The notes: generated by a model from the sequence alone, not told the origin. Numbered from the stretch's first letter, positions 1 through 10,500 are shown. The stretch is 64,000 nt of DNA from Phytophthora colocasiae (GCA_018806915.1 JAGKQI010000079.1:833001-897000); one strand, 5' to 3'. Numbers and translations: made by a program.

Positions 1-2220
1 ACGCGAGCGATCCAAAAGCTCGCACGTGATGAATGTCTGGCTTGGAGCCAAACATCACCTCGTAGGGTGTGCGTCCTGCACCCTTGCAAAACACGCGATT
101 CTTCAGGTACACAGCGGTCTCTAGAGCGTGAGTCCAAAACGACTTAGGAAGCCCCGACTGATGCATCATATTCTTGACCATCCCGATTAGTGTCTGGTGC
201 GTGCGCTCCACCAGGTTCAGTTGCGACGCTTTTGGGCCGACTTTCGTGTGCACAATACCCTTCGCTTTGTACCAGTTCTCCATTGTGCCATTGCAGAACT
301 CCTGGCCTTTATCGGTGAGTACTTGTTTCACGAGACCATTTCTCGATTCATCAGCACTTAGTCCGCGACTCACTACTGCTCTAACTCTTTTGCCATTCTG
401 GCGCTCTGCCCACGCAATGTACTCCTTCATGTACATGTTCACCTCAGCCTCTGACTTTGTTTTCAACAGGAACGTCCTGACAAAGCGAGAGTAGCCATCC
501 ATCACTACCAGTACGGCGGAGTACAGCGAGCCATTTGAGGCTCCAGGTATCAATAGGTCTGCAAACACCATGTCGTTAACACCCTCAATCGGTCTGTCGA
601 GTTTCTTACGGAATGTCTTTCGACGCTGTTTGCCTAGATGGCAATCGCAACAGTCAATCTTACCGCGGCGCTTTAGCATAATGCCCTTGGCTAATCCACG
701 ATCAACCATTAGTCTGATGTATTCAGGGCAGGTGTGTCCGAGCCTCTCGTGCCACACGTCGATGTCCTCAACTCCATCCGTGACTGCAAAGTTCGCGAAC
801 ACCGTCTTCTTAACCGCAACTCGTTTCTTTTTGTGTATAATGCTCCCTATGTTGTGAGCATTGAACGTCCACAGTCGATTCGTAAACTCCGTACGAACCA
901 CCTCCGTGCCGTCCTTCGTCAGCCCGAAGATCTGATTCTCGGACTCGTACGTCATCACATAACCCTGCTCTATCGCCAAACCAGGCGAGAACAGGTTACA
1001 TCCAGCATCAGGCACGTACAGCACGTCCTCCACATACACAAACACCATCACTTCGTCATCATCACGGCTATCATGATAGTTCCAAAGCCCTCTGCTTTGG
1101 CATTAACGCCGTCAGCAAACCCGGAGATCGTTGGGTTCCAATCGCTGTCTTCAATGCTCTGTAGCGTAGTGAAATACTCCTTGCACGCCGTAATGTGTGT
1201 GTTTGCTCCGGTATCAAAGTACCACAAGCTCGGCTCATAGTTCTTCGCGAGCTTCTTGACAACTTCGCCGACCACGACGTCACGTTTGTGATCTGGTGCA
1301 GCTACTTCTGTCATCACAGGTTGCGCTTCTGCCTCGGCAGCCTTGCCTGAGCGCGCATACTTGGCCTCGGCCTTCTTGCCGCTCGATTTATCCTCGAGCT
1401 CTGGGCAGTCACTCTTGTAGTGGCCCATTTCACCACACTGAAAGCACTTCACGTCAGCTTTGGCTTTCCCTGCTTTCTTGCTGGAGTCTCCAGTGGGCTT
1501 CTTGTTTCGTGGCTTGCCGCCACCTCGATTCGACTGGTTGCCCTGCCTGTTACCAAAGGCGTTGTTGTCCCAGTCCTTGCTCCTTGCTTCTGCTGTCAGG
1601 ATCATTTCTCGAACTTTGTCTGGGGTGTACTTGTTCATATTCGAGCTGAATAGAATTTTTCTTCGTAGTTCGTCGTAGCAGGTCTGCACCGGCAGGCTCC
1701 GCAACATTCGATCCACCATCTGCAAGTCATTCACTGGCGCACCAAGATCCTCAAGCTGGTCCTTGATGTCGAAGAGCTTGTACAGGTGCCCACGCACGTC
1801 ATCTTTGCCGCGCAGATTCGTTCTGTGTAGCTCGCCCTGCAAGCGATACACCTTCTGTGCTGTGACTGCTGGAGTGGTTTTGCCTTCGTAGATGGAGCAC
1901 AGCTCCTCCCACATCTCCGTACCGGTCTTCTTTGACATCACTTGCTTGGCAAGCCTCTTTGTAAGCGAGCCTTGGATCAAAATCTTCACCTTGGCCTGCT
2001 TCTTCTTGTATTCCTTCTTATCTTCTTCGGTCGAGCCTTCCTTCTCGGTGCCGAGGGCAATTTCGTCGAGCAAACCCTCCTCGAAAGCGTTTAGCATAGC
2101 GCGCTTGTAGAAGGTCCAGTCCTCACCATCCCACCGGACAGGAGTTCCTGACGAACCGATCTTGAAGCCCTTGTGCTTACTGCTGCGCTTGCTACCATCC
2201 GAGTCGGACGACGATGACAT
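1..2220 (-). pseudogene. copia Gag-Pol polyprotein, 5' part with one frameshift (copy A)
   Basis: Translation from ATG at 2220 gives a Gag region, then a CX2CX4HX4C zinc knuckle (CFQCGEMGHYKSDC) and the protease motif YFDTGANTH. The frame breaks near 1058, where copy A lacks one base that copy B has (compare about 32285). The GAG-pre-integrase and integrase sequences then continue in another frame to the window edge. Before the break the protein is nearly identical to copy B; one difference seen is Asp for Asn just before the zinc knuckle. The copy is probably inactive unless the missing base is a sequencing error. Confidence 0.88.
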
Positions 2221-2254
2221 ATTGCTTTCACTTTCACGGTTCTAGTGTAAGGTT

Positions 2255-2267
2255 GGGCTCATAACCC
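2255..2267 (-). promoter_or_regulatory. Primer-binding site, initiator tRNA-Met anticodon-arm type (copy A)
   Basis: Directly inside the LTR the minus strand reads GGGTTATGAGCCC. This is the complement of the eukaryotic initiator tRNA-Met anticodon stem-loop (GGGCUCAUAACCC). Priming from a cleaved half of initiator tRNA-Met is known for Drosophila copia. The same 13 bases sit at 31071-31083 in copy B. Confidence 0.75.
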
Positions 2268-2446
2268 TAACAGAATGTGTACACTAGATCTTCACACGCA
2301 AAGATATACAACTTGTTGATAAGAAGGGAAATCTTGGACTGAGGCTTCCTGCCCTGTGACTCTTGAGCGGAGGATCTTTTTACCTACGGTAGATCTTTTA
2401 ACTGCTGCGATTGCTCAGTCTTTCAACACGGATGCCGTTTCCAACA
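2268..2446 (-). repeat. 5' LTR of copia copy A
   Basis: This is a 179-bp sequence whose reverse complement matches both LTRs of copy B (30892-31070 and 36027-36205). Read on the minus strand it starts TGTTGGAAAC and ends CATTCTGTTA, so its ends are TG...TA rather than the usual TG...CA. Confidence 0.95.
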
Positions 2447-2700
2447 TCCTCCGCGTCAGTGGCTTCTGCTGGCCCACCCAGAAGGACATCATGATGTCGC
2501 GCCTCAGTGGTGCACCAACCTTCGGCCGCTTCGAGATCGCCGAGCAGTTCCCGCGGAATATGCTCAACATGGAGGAGGCCACTCAGCAGATTTTCGAGGA
2601 CGGCACCCTGCAGATCCGCATGCCGTACTACAGGGTGCAACGCCCAGTGCGATACCATCCGACGTCATTCTTCCAACCGCAGGACTGCTTTGTCTGGTAA
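2447..2700 (+). pseudogene. 3' fragment of an unrecognised protein-coding gene next to the copia LTR
   Basis: About 83 codons stay open from the LTR edge to a stop at 2698-2700. The peptide has a natural-looking composition (for example GAPTFGRFEIAEQFPRN and RPVRYHPTSFF) and ends QDCFVW. No start codon belongs to it: the open frame runs back into the LTR, so the 5' part of the gene is cut off or lies beyond the element outside the window. I do not recognise the family. An AT-rich stretch with AATAAAAT-like sequence follows at about 2735-2760 and could serve 3'-end formation. Confidence 0.5.
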
Positions 2701-2827
2701 AGAGATTGAGAGAACGGGTATGTACAATAGAAAACACAATAAAATAAATACTTCATCTTTTGAAAAAAAGAAAACGTGGTTTCTCGTTGATGGAGCTTAA
2801 AATTCGCTGCAGAAAGAAACATCGTCG

Positions 2828-3936
2828 TTAATTTACTGTCTGATCGCCATGAAAATATCTGTTGTACCTTGCATATTTTCCAACCATAAACTCCGTTGAA
2901 GTGGTCCCTTTCGCTGCCATATCCCGCAGAAATTGCTTCACCGACACAAACCAACACCCTATGAGTCAATTGATACCAAAAACGCGGACACATCGTTAAC
3001 CACCTTTGCAGGTTCCTCGAATCCTGGTACTGGAGAAGAGCAGTCGGTTAGAATGACCAGGTCACTCCGTCTCTTCTTCGGCCACGCAGATACGAGGTCG
3101 CGCACGGTGTAATTCACACAATGCGAGAGTGCCTCACCCACGACAACGACCTTCCCGGCGCGTTGCAGTGTCTTTGATCAAATCCGTATTGAGACTGTGG
3201 AAGATCCTTATTAACCATTCCTAACCACAACATGATCCGATTTCAGTACATTACCTGGTCGATGGGTCGTACGGCAGTTCGTACTCTGCTTTCAGTGCTG
3301 AATAGTGTGTTCATCACGTACTGAATTGGTTTCAACGACTTTTCGTCCATTCCAATGCTGAAGCAAGTACATCCGGCACGGTATTGTGACCTGGAGAGCC
3401 AATGACGCAGTGTTCTGGCCAAATGGTGAGAGAAAACTTCCCACTCGCTTCTAGCGACTTTGTGTACTCTAAGACGTAGTCTTTCAAGCTTGAATCTCGT
3501 GGTTTCCAGCGTCCATTCTCGATGTCCTTGGCTGAAATCGTCGTAAATGGCTGCGGTGATGCACCGGTATCGTTCGTCCAGAAGATCCCGTGGGCGATGT
3601 GGTATCTCTGGTGGGAATCCACGGTTAAAACCATTTTTGAGAGAGCTCAGACGTGTGGTTCGAGATGAATGTGGCGATTCGAGTTGCGTCTTCGTTGGCG
3701 GTTGGAATCGCTAAAGAGCCACCAGGGTGGAAACTCACTTGTTGATCGATTACGAGAATTGCTACTCCACCCGACGGAATCGATCCAGCTCGCTGTGCAT
3801 CTTCGGTTACGTCATGCTTGATGATATCGTTGTAAATGATCTCGATGGTCGATGGAATAGCTGCTGGGGGGATAATTGCAGCCGAAAGATTGAGTATCAG
3901 AGCTAACCACGTAAGGACTGTAGTGATCTGTGTCAT
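2828..3936 (-). pseudogene. Secreted isochorismatase/nicotinamidase-like cysteine hydrolase, frameshifted
   Basis: The gene starts at ATG 3936 with a signal-peptide-like N terminus (hydrophobic LTWLALILNLSAA). It shows the family's motifs in order: VIDQQVSFHPGGSLAI (catalytic Asp), TVDSHQRYHIAH (metal-binding Asp/His), WPEHCVIGSPG, and GEALSHCV with the catalytic Cys. Two canonical short introns fit: 3195-3254 (GTAATG...CAG) and 2936-3003 (GTGGTT...AAG). They restore family-like sequence ending at a stop at 2828. The frame is broken at about 3632 (a run of five A), about 3338, about 3304 and about 3166, so it is called a pseudogene. The predicted product would hydrolyse an amide or vinyl ether outside the cell. 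It diverges from the CRN gene across about 450 bp. Confidence 0.8.
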
Positions 3937-4348
3937 GGCTGGACGGCAGATTGGAAAGTGAAAAAAGAGATCTTCTTTTGAAAAGAAGATTTTCTTAGGA
4001 TAGTTGAGACCTTTCGAACGGGGTAGTGGAGACGTTTGGCAACGAGCCACAGCCGCAGAATGGTTGGATCTTTAACGTTGGGCAGAGTAGGAATGATTTG
4101 TTGTTTGATCAAATACGATACAAACGTTAGCTTTAACTACGCTACCGTAGTTTTCTTCTGCGAGTTCTGTCTTACTGTCCGTCTAGCTGGATCTCCAAGA
4201 TGAGACTGATCGTTAGCAGAACGAGGAAGTTGCTGGTGTCTTGCCAAGCCAATGAGGAGGATTTCACTGGGCAAACTCCCAACCATGAGATAAGGGTTGA
4301 AAAACCTCAACCCTTAGGTTTTTCTTTCTTGGCCAGAAGTTCTTTCTG

Positions 4349-4362
4349 TCATTCTGGAATTT
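4349..4362 (+). promoter_or_regulatory. Oomycete initiator (Inr)-like motif upstream of the CRN-like gene
   Basis: TCATTCTGGAATTT matches the oomycete Inr core (TCATTYYNCAWTTT, from memory) at all but one position. It ends 19 bp before ATG 4382, a normal spacing for oomycete transcription starts, and supports that ATG as the start. Confidence 0.5.
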
Positions 4363-4381
4363 GTCTCGTCAGAGAGAAGCA

Positions 4382-6478
4382 ATGAATCGAAAGTGGTTCC
4401 AGCTCGTGGCCGAAGACGGAAGCGCCCTGACGTCGGCTGATGCTATATTCGAGGATGTTGAAGATGTTGTTGCGTTGCGAAAGGCAGTGAAGGAGGAGTA
4501 CAAAGACAGTCATTTGGCGGGCATAGCTCCGTCCGACCTCAGAGTCTTCGCGAACGGTGTGGCGTTGGAAGAAGACTCGCCAATTGGTTTGTTTGGTGGA
4601 ACGAAGAAGGAAGCGCTCATTGTGCAAGTGTTGCAGCGTCGAGCGGCTATTGCCATCGATATACCGCAAGTCAACTGGTCCGATCGTGAACCGTGCTCTC
4701 AACTCGTCGTTAGTAATGACGACCAACTGATTGAATTGCCACCATCTTGCGTCAGTGGTACCGGCATTGGTCGCCCTCAGGGCGGTCCTGATCAGGCGCT
4801 GATTGGTCGCCCTCAGGGCGGTCCTGATCAGACGCTGATCCTCTATCGTCGGCCACCTCTGGTGAAGCAATGGAATGAGATCAACAGGTGTTCAATCCAA
4901 ACGTATGCGCGTCTTTGGATTGTTGGTCCACCTGGAACGGGAAAGTCGTGCGCAGCGCTCGCCTTTGCATGGTCTTTGAATCGATCGCTCTGGGACGTGA
5001 TTTGGATTCACTACTCGCGAGGTGACAAGCATTTTAATTGTATGTGGCTTCAGGGTAACGAGAAAGCGGTTTGCATTGTGAAGGAGGAAGCGATAGAGCG
5101 TGATCTGGCAGCAATCTTGAATACGACGTCGCAGGCAAGGAAAACGATTGTATTTCTGGATGGGTATGTCAAGTCATCTGCAGCTGGAGAGGCAGCTCAT
5201 CTCAAGTGCCTACGTTGGCATCAAGAAGACGTAAAGCGGCATCGATTGGTGTGTGTTTGCTCGATGGTTACTATCGGAAAAGAATTTCGACCAGAACTTT
5301 ACAATCAGATTCCGGCGAAAGTGGATAAGGAGCTCCTGAACTCTGAAATGGAGGATGTGGAGATGTCGGCTGGAGAATTACACAATCTAGAAGAGGCGCA
5401 GACGAGCGAATTGCAGCATGCCATGCAGGCAGTGGATCGGCCAGTCAAGACGCAGATGCTCTTCAAACTGACATCGTGGCGCTTTGAGGATTACAAGAAG
5501 GCAATCACGAACCAAAAGTTTTTCGAGAGTGTAATGAGCAAGTTTCCAGCGTATTCAAAACAAGATGATCGAGACAAGGAAAACAAGAAGAGAACCCAGT
5601 TGCTGCGAGCAAAGTACTTTGTGGCCGGTGGAAGCGCGAGGCTCATGTTCGATGAATCGACAGAAGGAGCGATCGATGCACTCGACAAAGTACTTGACGA
5701 AGCACCAAACATCGAGCCGTATCTCAAAGGGTTTGTTGGCGATTCATCTTCTAGTGCTGTCAACCGTTTACTTGCTCGGTATGAGAGCCCCAATGGTTAC
5801 GAGGTTCAATTGGTGAGCGAATACGTCGTGCGTCGCTATGCAACGGTGATGGGTCCGCATCTAGTAAAGAATTTGGCGAGGGCTTGCAACGTGAATCCAT
5901 CCATGGATGGTTTTATCCTCGAAGCTTGGTTTTTTGCTCAGCTCAGCCATAATGGCCTAACGTGGAGGGTGTATGTGGAATCGAAATTACAAGGTGGCGA
6001 ATGGGAGAGATCAAGCGTCGTATTTTTCGATCCAGAGAAGTATCCGATTGGTATTTCATTGGATGTTCCGAAGTGGATGGCTCCAAAGAAGTGGAACCAA
6101 GGCGGATACGATGCTGTTTTTGTCGACAAAGCAGTACAACTAGTCCGATTTGTTCAAGTGACGCGTGCTGAGACCCATACGTTTGATGAGACATACTTCA
6201 TCGACCTCTTGAACAGACTCATCGCTGGCGATCTGAACCAAGTTGCTGAGGTTGAATTATGTTTTGTCGTCCCAATGGCTAGGCTGCAAACGTTCAGTTT
6301 ACCAGTGAGCACGGAAGACTTCAAGAAGAGAGTTGTGGAAGTTGCTTCGTCGCCATCGCGAGCTACTCGGAGTCATCCCGATCAAACATTCAAAGCTTGC
6401 AGTGCAAACGTCATTGCCATCGGAGTTGACTATAAAATTACCAACCGCAGTTCAGTCGAAGGATCCCAAGTTGGCTAA
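4382..6478 (+). CDS. Crinkler (CRN)-type effector with P-loop NTPase and nuclease-like C terminus
   Basis: The product is 698 aa. Residues about 1-100 form a ubiquitin-like CRN header (KWFQLVAEDGSALTSAD, AGIAPSDLRVFANG, KEALIVQV). It is the variant that lacks the classical LFLAK motif, and no signal peptide is evident. A P-loop NTPase follows, with Walker A GPPGTGKS near residue 181 and an IVFLDG Walker B-like strand near 257. The C terminus (about 520-690) contains YDAVFVDKAVQLVRFVQVT, which fits the restriction-nuclease-like fold of CR/RHS-type effectors. Known CRNs enter host nuclei; activity here is inferred. Residues about 129-152 are an exact 12-residue duplication apart from one position. 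The frame is intact and ATG 4382 follows an Inr-like motif. Confidence 0.82.
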   Translation: MNRKWFQLVAEDGSALTSADAIFEDVEDVVALRKAVKEEYKDSHLAGIAPSDLRVFANGVALEEDSPIGLFGGTKKEALIVQVLQRRAAIAIDIPQVNWSDREPCSQLVVSNDDQLIELPPSCVSGTGIGRPQGGPDQALIGRPQGGPDQTLILYRRPPLVKQWNEINRCSIQTYARLWIVGPPGTGKSCAALAFAWSLNRSLWDVIWIHYSRGDKHFNCMWLQGNEKAVCIVKEEAIERDLAAILNTTSQARKTIVFLDGYVKSSAAGEAAHLKCLRWHQEDVKRHRLVCVCSMVTIGKEFRPELYNQIPAKVDKELLNSEMEDVEMSAGELHNLEEAQTSELQHAMQAVDRPVKTQMLFKLTSWRFEDYKKAITNQKFFESVMSKFPAYSKQDDRDKENKKRTQLLRAKYFVAGGSARLMFDESTEGAIDALDKVLDEAPNIEPYLKGFVGDSSSSAVNRLLARYESPNGYEVQLVSEYVVRRYATVMGPHLVKNLARACNVNPSMDGFILEAWFFAQLSHNGLTWRVYVESKLQGGEWERSSVVFFDPEKYPIGISLDVPKWMAPKKWNQGGYDAVFVDKAVQLVRFVQVTRAETHTFDETYFIDLLNRLIAGDLNQVAEVELCFVVPMARLQTFSLPVSTEDFKKRVVEVASSPSRATRSHPDQTFKACSANVIAIGVDYKITNRSSVEGSQVG
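4766..4837 (+). repeat. Two-copy 36-bp in-frame tandem repeat inside the CRN-like gene
   Basis: Units 4766-4801 and 4802-4837 differ at a single base (gcgctg versus acgctg). They encode IGRPQGGPDQ plus A/T, L. The repeat lies in the linker between header and NTPase, where CRN genes are thought to recombine. Each unit contains the palindrome-like CCCTCAGGG. Confidence 0.9.
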
Positions 6479-6769
6479 AACCGCAAGTCAACAATGTGGT
6501 GTGCTCTTACGACAGAAAAACGCGCGCAGCTGCGTTGGTGACATCGGCGCGTCGATTGCTCATGAAGCCAGGACCCGTGGGCCGGCATTTTCCATACAAA
6601 ATCCAAATTAAATCCAATCAAACCAACCGGGTTTTGACCCGCCCTTGGCCTTTGCGTATCTTGACCCAAGCTTAGGAGCAATCCACTTGCACTTCTCTTC
6701 TCTCCTCATTCTTGTTCACAATTGAATCTCCTCGCGTCCTCACAAGTTAAGAAAAACCCTCTCTTCACC

Positions 6770-7522
6770 ATGGCCCGTACATATCTCATCGGTGGCAACT
6801 GGAAGTGCAACGGCACGGTGCAGTCCGTCAAGGACCTGTGCGCTCTGCTCAACAAGGTGGAGATCACGTCGGACAAAGTAGAAGTGGTGGTGTCGCCCCC
6901 TGCCATCCACATTGATCTGGCCAAGTCTCTTTTGCAGAAGAAGATCGCTGTCAGTGCTCAGAACGTGAGCTTGACTGGCACAGGCGCTTACACGGGTGAA
7001 ATCGCGGCTGAGCAGCTCCTTGACTTCGGTCTCGAGTGGACTATCACTGGCCACTCGGAACGTCGCGCCTACTACGGCGAGACGGACGAGATCGTGGCCA
7101 AGAAGACCAAGCGTGCGCTCGACCTGGGCCTCAAGGTCATCTTCTGCATTGGCGAGTCGCTTGAGCAGCGTCAGGCCAACCAGACTCTGGAGGTTCTGAT
7201 CCGTCAGACCAAGGCCCTCTCCGACATTGTGTCGGAAGCTGACTGGTCTCGCATCGTCATTGCTTACGAGCCTGTGTGGGCTATTGGCACGGGCGTCGTG
7301 GCTACCCCCGCCCAGGCTCAGGAGGCTCACAAGGATCTGCGTGCTTGGATCGCGGGTCAGGTGTCCCCCCAAGTCGCTGAGAACGTCCGTATCATCTACG
7401 GCGGCTCCGTCAAGGGTGACAACTGCGAGGAGCTCATTGCGCTGGCTGATGTTGATGGCTTCCTGGTTGGAGGCGCTGCCCTCAAGCCCGAGTTCGAGAG
7501 GATCATCAAGAGCGCTTTGTAA
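6770..7522 (+). CDS. TPI: Triosephosphate isomerase
   Basis: The product is 250 aa, the normal family length. It interconverts dihydroxyacetone phosphate and glyceraldehyde 3-phosphate in glycolysis. All hallmark residues are present: GGNWKCNG (Asn/Lys of the active site), the TGHSERR loop with catalytic His, AYEPVWAIGTG with catalytic Glu and the flexible loop 6, and IYGGSV plus GFLVGGAAL for phosphate binding. ATG 6770 sits in a good context (TTCACCATGG) about 60 bp downstream of a weak initiator-like CTCATTCTTGTTCACAATT (6705-6723). No organelle presequence is visible, so it is predicted to be cytosolic. There is no intron. GC-rich third positions suggest high expression. Confidence 0.98.
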   Translation: MARTYLIGGNWKCNGTVQSVKDLCALLNKVEITSDKVEVVVSPPAIHIDLAKSLLQKKIAVSAQNVSLTGTGAYTGEIAAEQLLDFGLEWTITGHSERRAYYGETDEIVAKKTKRALDLGLKVIFCIGESLEQRQANQTLEVLIRQTKALSDIVSEADWSRIVIAYEPVWAIGTGVVATPAQAQEAHKDLRAWIAGQVSPQVAENVRIIYGGSVKGDNCEELIALADVDGFLVGGAALKPEFERIIKSAL

Positions 7523-8326
7523 ATGCGGGCACTGGAACTCTTGGTGAACTAGTAGTCTTGTCCCGCCTTAAAGCTCTCTAGGAGCAGGAAGAACACCATC
7601 TTATTGCGTTAATACAAACAGAAAGCTCTACCCGGTCTTGAAACTGCAAGGGCTGCAAGAATTTACAGTAGTTGAAAACGAATTCCACAACTACGAAGCC
7701 AATTTTTCAAGAAGTTTTGACAAAAGAATAGAATGAGGAGAAGAAATATGGCGTTCTCCCAACCACGCGTTACTGTTGCTAATGTTGCACGCTCAACCTC
7801 TTGTCATCACTTGTGTCCCCTAGGCATCGACGCCTTACTCGTACAACTCGGTCGAGAGAGTAGGAGGAAATCCAAGCGATTTAACAACCATGTTGAAGCG
7901 GATAGTGACCATTTGCACCTCCTCAAGTCCGACCTGGAGCTGTCTTGTCGACCAAAGACCAAACGCTTGACGCTCATTGAGTCAATGACATTGACTATTG
8001 TTGCGGAGTTTTTCGTTGCAACCGCAGGAATACGGTGGGGGTATCTGCTCTAGATTTTTCGATCTTGGTGGCGTCACGTCCGTATCCAAGCTATCACCGA
8101 AGAAGCGGGGCTTCCGCATGGTTGGCTCAGCGCCGCGGATATCAGACGTCCATGGCCATTTCCGCTATACGGAGTGTCCTCGTAACGCCACGCTGCACTG
8201 TGGATGGCCGATCTCTTTCGAGCTGGCAGCCCCTCATCTGTGAAGAGAGGGACTTGACCCGAGTCTGACTTGCTCCGACTTCCGACGGTCACTCTCTCCA
8301 GACCACACCACTGCGAATGAAAGCCC
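7523..8326. other. Intergenic region between TPI and the bZIP-like gene
   Basis: The region is about 800 bp. No open reading frame with recognisable composition was found and no repeat shared with the rest of the window was seen. The first 200 bp probably hold the TPI 3' UTR and the last 100 bp the promoter of the next gene. Confidence 0.5.
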
Positions 8327-8340
8327 TCACTCTTGAATTT
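8327..8340 (+). promoter_or_regulatory. Oomycete initiator-like motif upstream of the bZIP-like gene
   Basis: TCACTCTTGAATTT matches 12 of 14 positions of the remembered Inr core (TCATTYYNCAWTTT). It lies 55 bp before ATG 8396. Confidence 0.45.
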
Positions 8341-8395
8341 GCCACAGCGGCGTCAACACACTCTACCCAGTACCTCCTCTCTATTCTTCCTCACC

Positions 8396-9127
8396 ATGAC
8401 TACGATCTCGGCAATTGATTGGGAACCACCGATTCAAGTTTGGATCGAGTCCATCAGCTTCGACATGGACGAAGAAATACTAGACAACTTCACTACCAGT
8501 CCAAGTACTATGGATGGCACCCCGGCAATCAAGACCCCTAGCTTCATCTCCTGTCAACCTTCAACCGACAACGAGACCCGAATCGACATGAACATGACAC
8601 TCAATATCAAAGAAGTCAAAGCCGTCGAATCTCCCGTGAAACCCACACGCCCTACCACGCCAACTATCAGCCCCGTCAAGCGTAAACGTGCAGCTAAACC
8701 CAGTCATGTGGATCCCTCGACGGTTTTGGGTGCTAAGAAGCGTCGAAGGGACAAGCAACACGAATACGAAAAGGCCTACCGTAGTCGAAGGAAGAGTAAA
8801 CTTTCCAGTGACAAGGCCGAGTGGATCCAGTTGGAGACTCAAATCCGCAAACTCATGGCTAAACGCACCTCATTTGTAGTGCTTGGAGCACTGGATAAGG
8901 AAAAGTTGGAGACTAAACCGTCAACTGTCTCCATCCGACAACGATACCTGGAGCTCCTGCAGGAAGAAAGAGCTCTACGGGAGTCCGAAGCACTTGATAA
9001 GTGCATTTGGGCGAATGACCAAGCCATGATGCTCTGGGGCGGTGGAGTTGCCGGTCGAGACATTCGCGAGCAGTTGAATGGCCTCCCAACTGCCAGGGAG
9101 TGCCACCAGTTCGACTTTTCCTGGTAA
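8396..9127 (+). CDS. bZIP-like transcription factor (putative)
   Basis: The product is 243 aa. The N-terminal 100 residues are acidic and Thr/Pro-rich. They are followed by basic SPVKRKRAAKP and a basic region KKRRRDKQHEYEKAYRSRRK (about 111-130). A heptad-like helix comes next (Leu at LETQI, RKLMAK), then a second helical part (RYLELLQEERALRESEALDK). This resembles oomycete bZIP proteins, which often replace the conserved Asn of the basic region; here Tyr or Glu occupies that area. The leucine zipper is short, so the call is tentative. ATG 8396 (CTCACCATGA) follows an Inr-like motif. Part of its 3' end is copied in inverted orientation at about 18990-19040. Confidence 0.6.
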   Translation: MTTISAIDWEPPIQVWIESISFDMDEEILDNFTTSPSTMDGTPAIKTPSFISCQPSTDNETRIDMNMTLNIKEVKAVESPVKPTRPTTPTISPVKRKRAAKPSHVDPSTVLGAKKRRRDKQHEYEKAYRSRRKSKLSSDKAEWIQLETQIRKLMAKRTSFVVLGALDKEKLETKPSTVSIRQRYLELLQEERALRESEALDKCIWANDQAMMLWGGGVAGRDIREQLNGLPTARECHQFDFSW

Positions 9128-9277
9128 ATTAGCTGGATCAAGAGGGTCAGAACGAATGGCCTGCTCAGAGTATAGTATCATGCGTAACTTGAATGTTAAT
9201 TGGAGTCTTCACGTGTGGAGTGTTTGATGTCACAACGTTCGTGCTGAAATAGCTGTTAAACTTTAAACTCGTGCACA

Positions 9278-10500
9278 TCATTTCTCCTTCCGCTTCAACC
9301 TGCCAAGCTGGATGCCCCAATCCATTTTCAACCACGAAGCCTCTGACGGAACGACAAAATCAATTGGGACATCGCGATGGCCGTGCAGCTCGTTAAACGT
9401 AGCAAGAAGCGGCTCAACGCGTTTGTCCCACCTCTCTTGAATAATTTGAAACCTATCGACGCCAAACCATCAACGTTTCGAGCAACCTGGTCGAAGTGGA
9501 TACTCTGAAGGCAAATGAATGTTCGCCACAAGGTATCCGAGATTAAGTCCGTGCGATTTCTCAGGCCACGGTTTCGTACACGGTTTGCACTACAAACTTC
9601 TGTGGGACTTTGCAATGGCCTTCCACCAGTTTGAATGTCTGCAGTGCCACGAGTATACGGTTGTTCCACTTCGCCTCATAAAAATCCCAGACAAAACCCA
9701 GTTTCTTCAACACATCAGCGTCACGAGTGCGTTGCTGTGAATAACTGTTATGGCTTCGTACGTTCTGGACAACCTCGCCTAAACGCAATCCTGCTGCATC
9801 TTCTGGCCATGGAGAACAATTGGGCACTGTAAATGTTCGTGGGACTTCACAATTGCCGAACTCCTGTCGATAAACCACCAGCGACGGCACCACACGGCGT
9901 GTTCCATTCTCGGTCGATGAAATCGAAGCAAAATTTTATCTGCGTCAACGCCTTCCTGTCCTTTTCAACCTGGGCCTTAAACGACCCCATATTGCGGATA
10001 TTGCTGACTCTAACGCCGAGCCTGAACCCCCACAGCGACTCAGGCCACTCACTATCTCCAGGCTTAACTTGATACACATCTGACTGTCCGTAGAGTTCAT
10101 AGTAGCGGACCAACGCGGGCATGACAGAGTGGTCCCATTTGTACTGGTTGGGGTTGAAGGCGAAATCCATCTCTTGTAGGTCTTGTATGGCAAAATTCGG
10201 CAAAATTCCTTTTTTCCAATATTGACGCAGCCTCCTCGCATGCTTGCCCAGAGGGTACCTCCAAGTCTCTTTAGGCCAATTCCCATCAGTTATAGGAACA
10301 GTGAAGGGAACTGTGAGGAATGTCCGTAGTGCAGGGTTCACCGTCTTTTGCCACACAACGAGGTTATGGGGTTGAATTACTGAGGGTGCGTGATACGGCG
10401 TTGGTTCCACCGAGGTGCTAAACTTTAGCCTAAAGCGACGGAAATCCTTGTAATGTGACGGTCCATTGAGAGCAGGCGCGAGCTATTGTTGGTAGAGTAT
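9278..10500 (-). pseudogene. Helicase-associated (HA) domain repeat protein, decayed (left copy)
   Basis: The minus strand encodes successive HA-type repeats (about 60-70 residues each). Typical blocks are WPKETWRYPLGKHARRLRQ, WPESLWGFRLGVRVSNIR, WPEDAAGLRLGEVVQNVR and, at the end, LQLG-like sequence with a stop at 9278-9280. The frame changes at about 9897 and about 9573, and there is no convincing ATG at the 5' end, so the gene is broken and truncated. HA repeats occur in large oomycete families of unknown function, sometimes with helicase domains; no helicase part is present. The right copy (17640-18857) carries the same breaks. Confidence 0.72.

Larger units (their letters stand above)
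1..2446 (-). mobile_element. Ty1/copia LTR retrotransposon, copy A (5' part, cut by window edge)
   Basis: This is the 5' portion of a copia-type element on the minus strand. It has a 179-bp LTR (2268-2446), a primer-binding site (2255-2267) and the start of gag-pol (from 2220 downwards). It matches copy B (30892-36205) almost base for base; window position 1 corresponds to about 33345 in copy B. The rest of pol and the other LTR lie outside the window, so no target-site duplication can be checked. The flank just beyond the LTR (2447 onward) reads as coding sequence of an unrelated protein, so the element probably landed in a gene. Confidence 0.93.

Noticed and set aside
2628..2993. Minus-strand open frame of 121 codons
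   Set aside because: It overlaps the last exon and intron of the nicotinamidase-like pseudogene in another frame; the spliced gene explains the sequence better.
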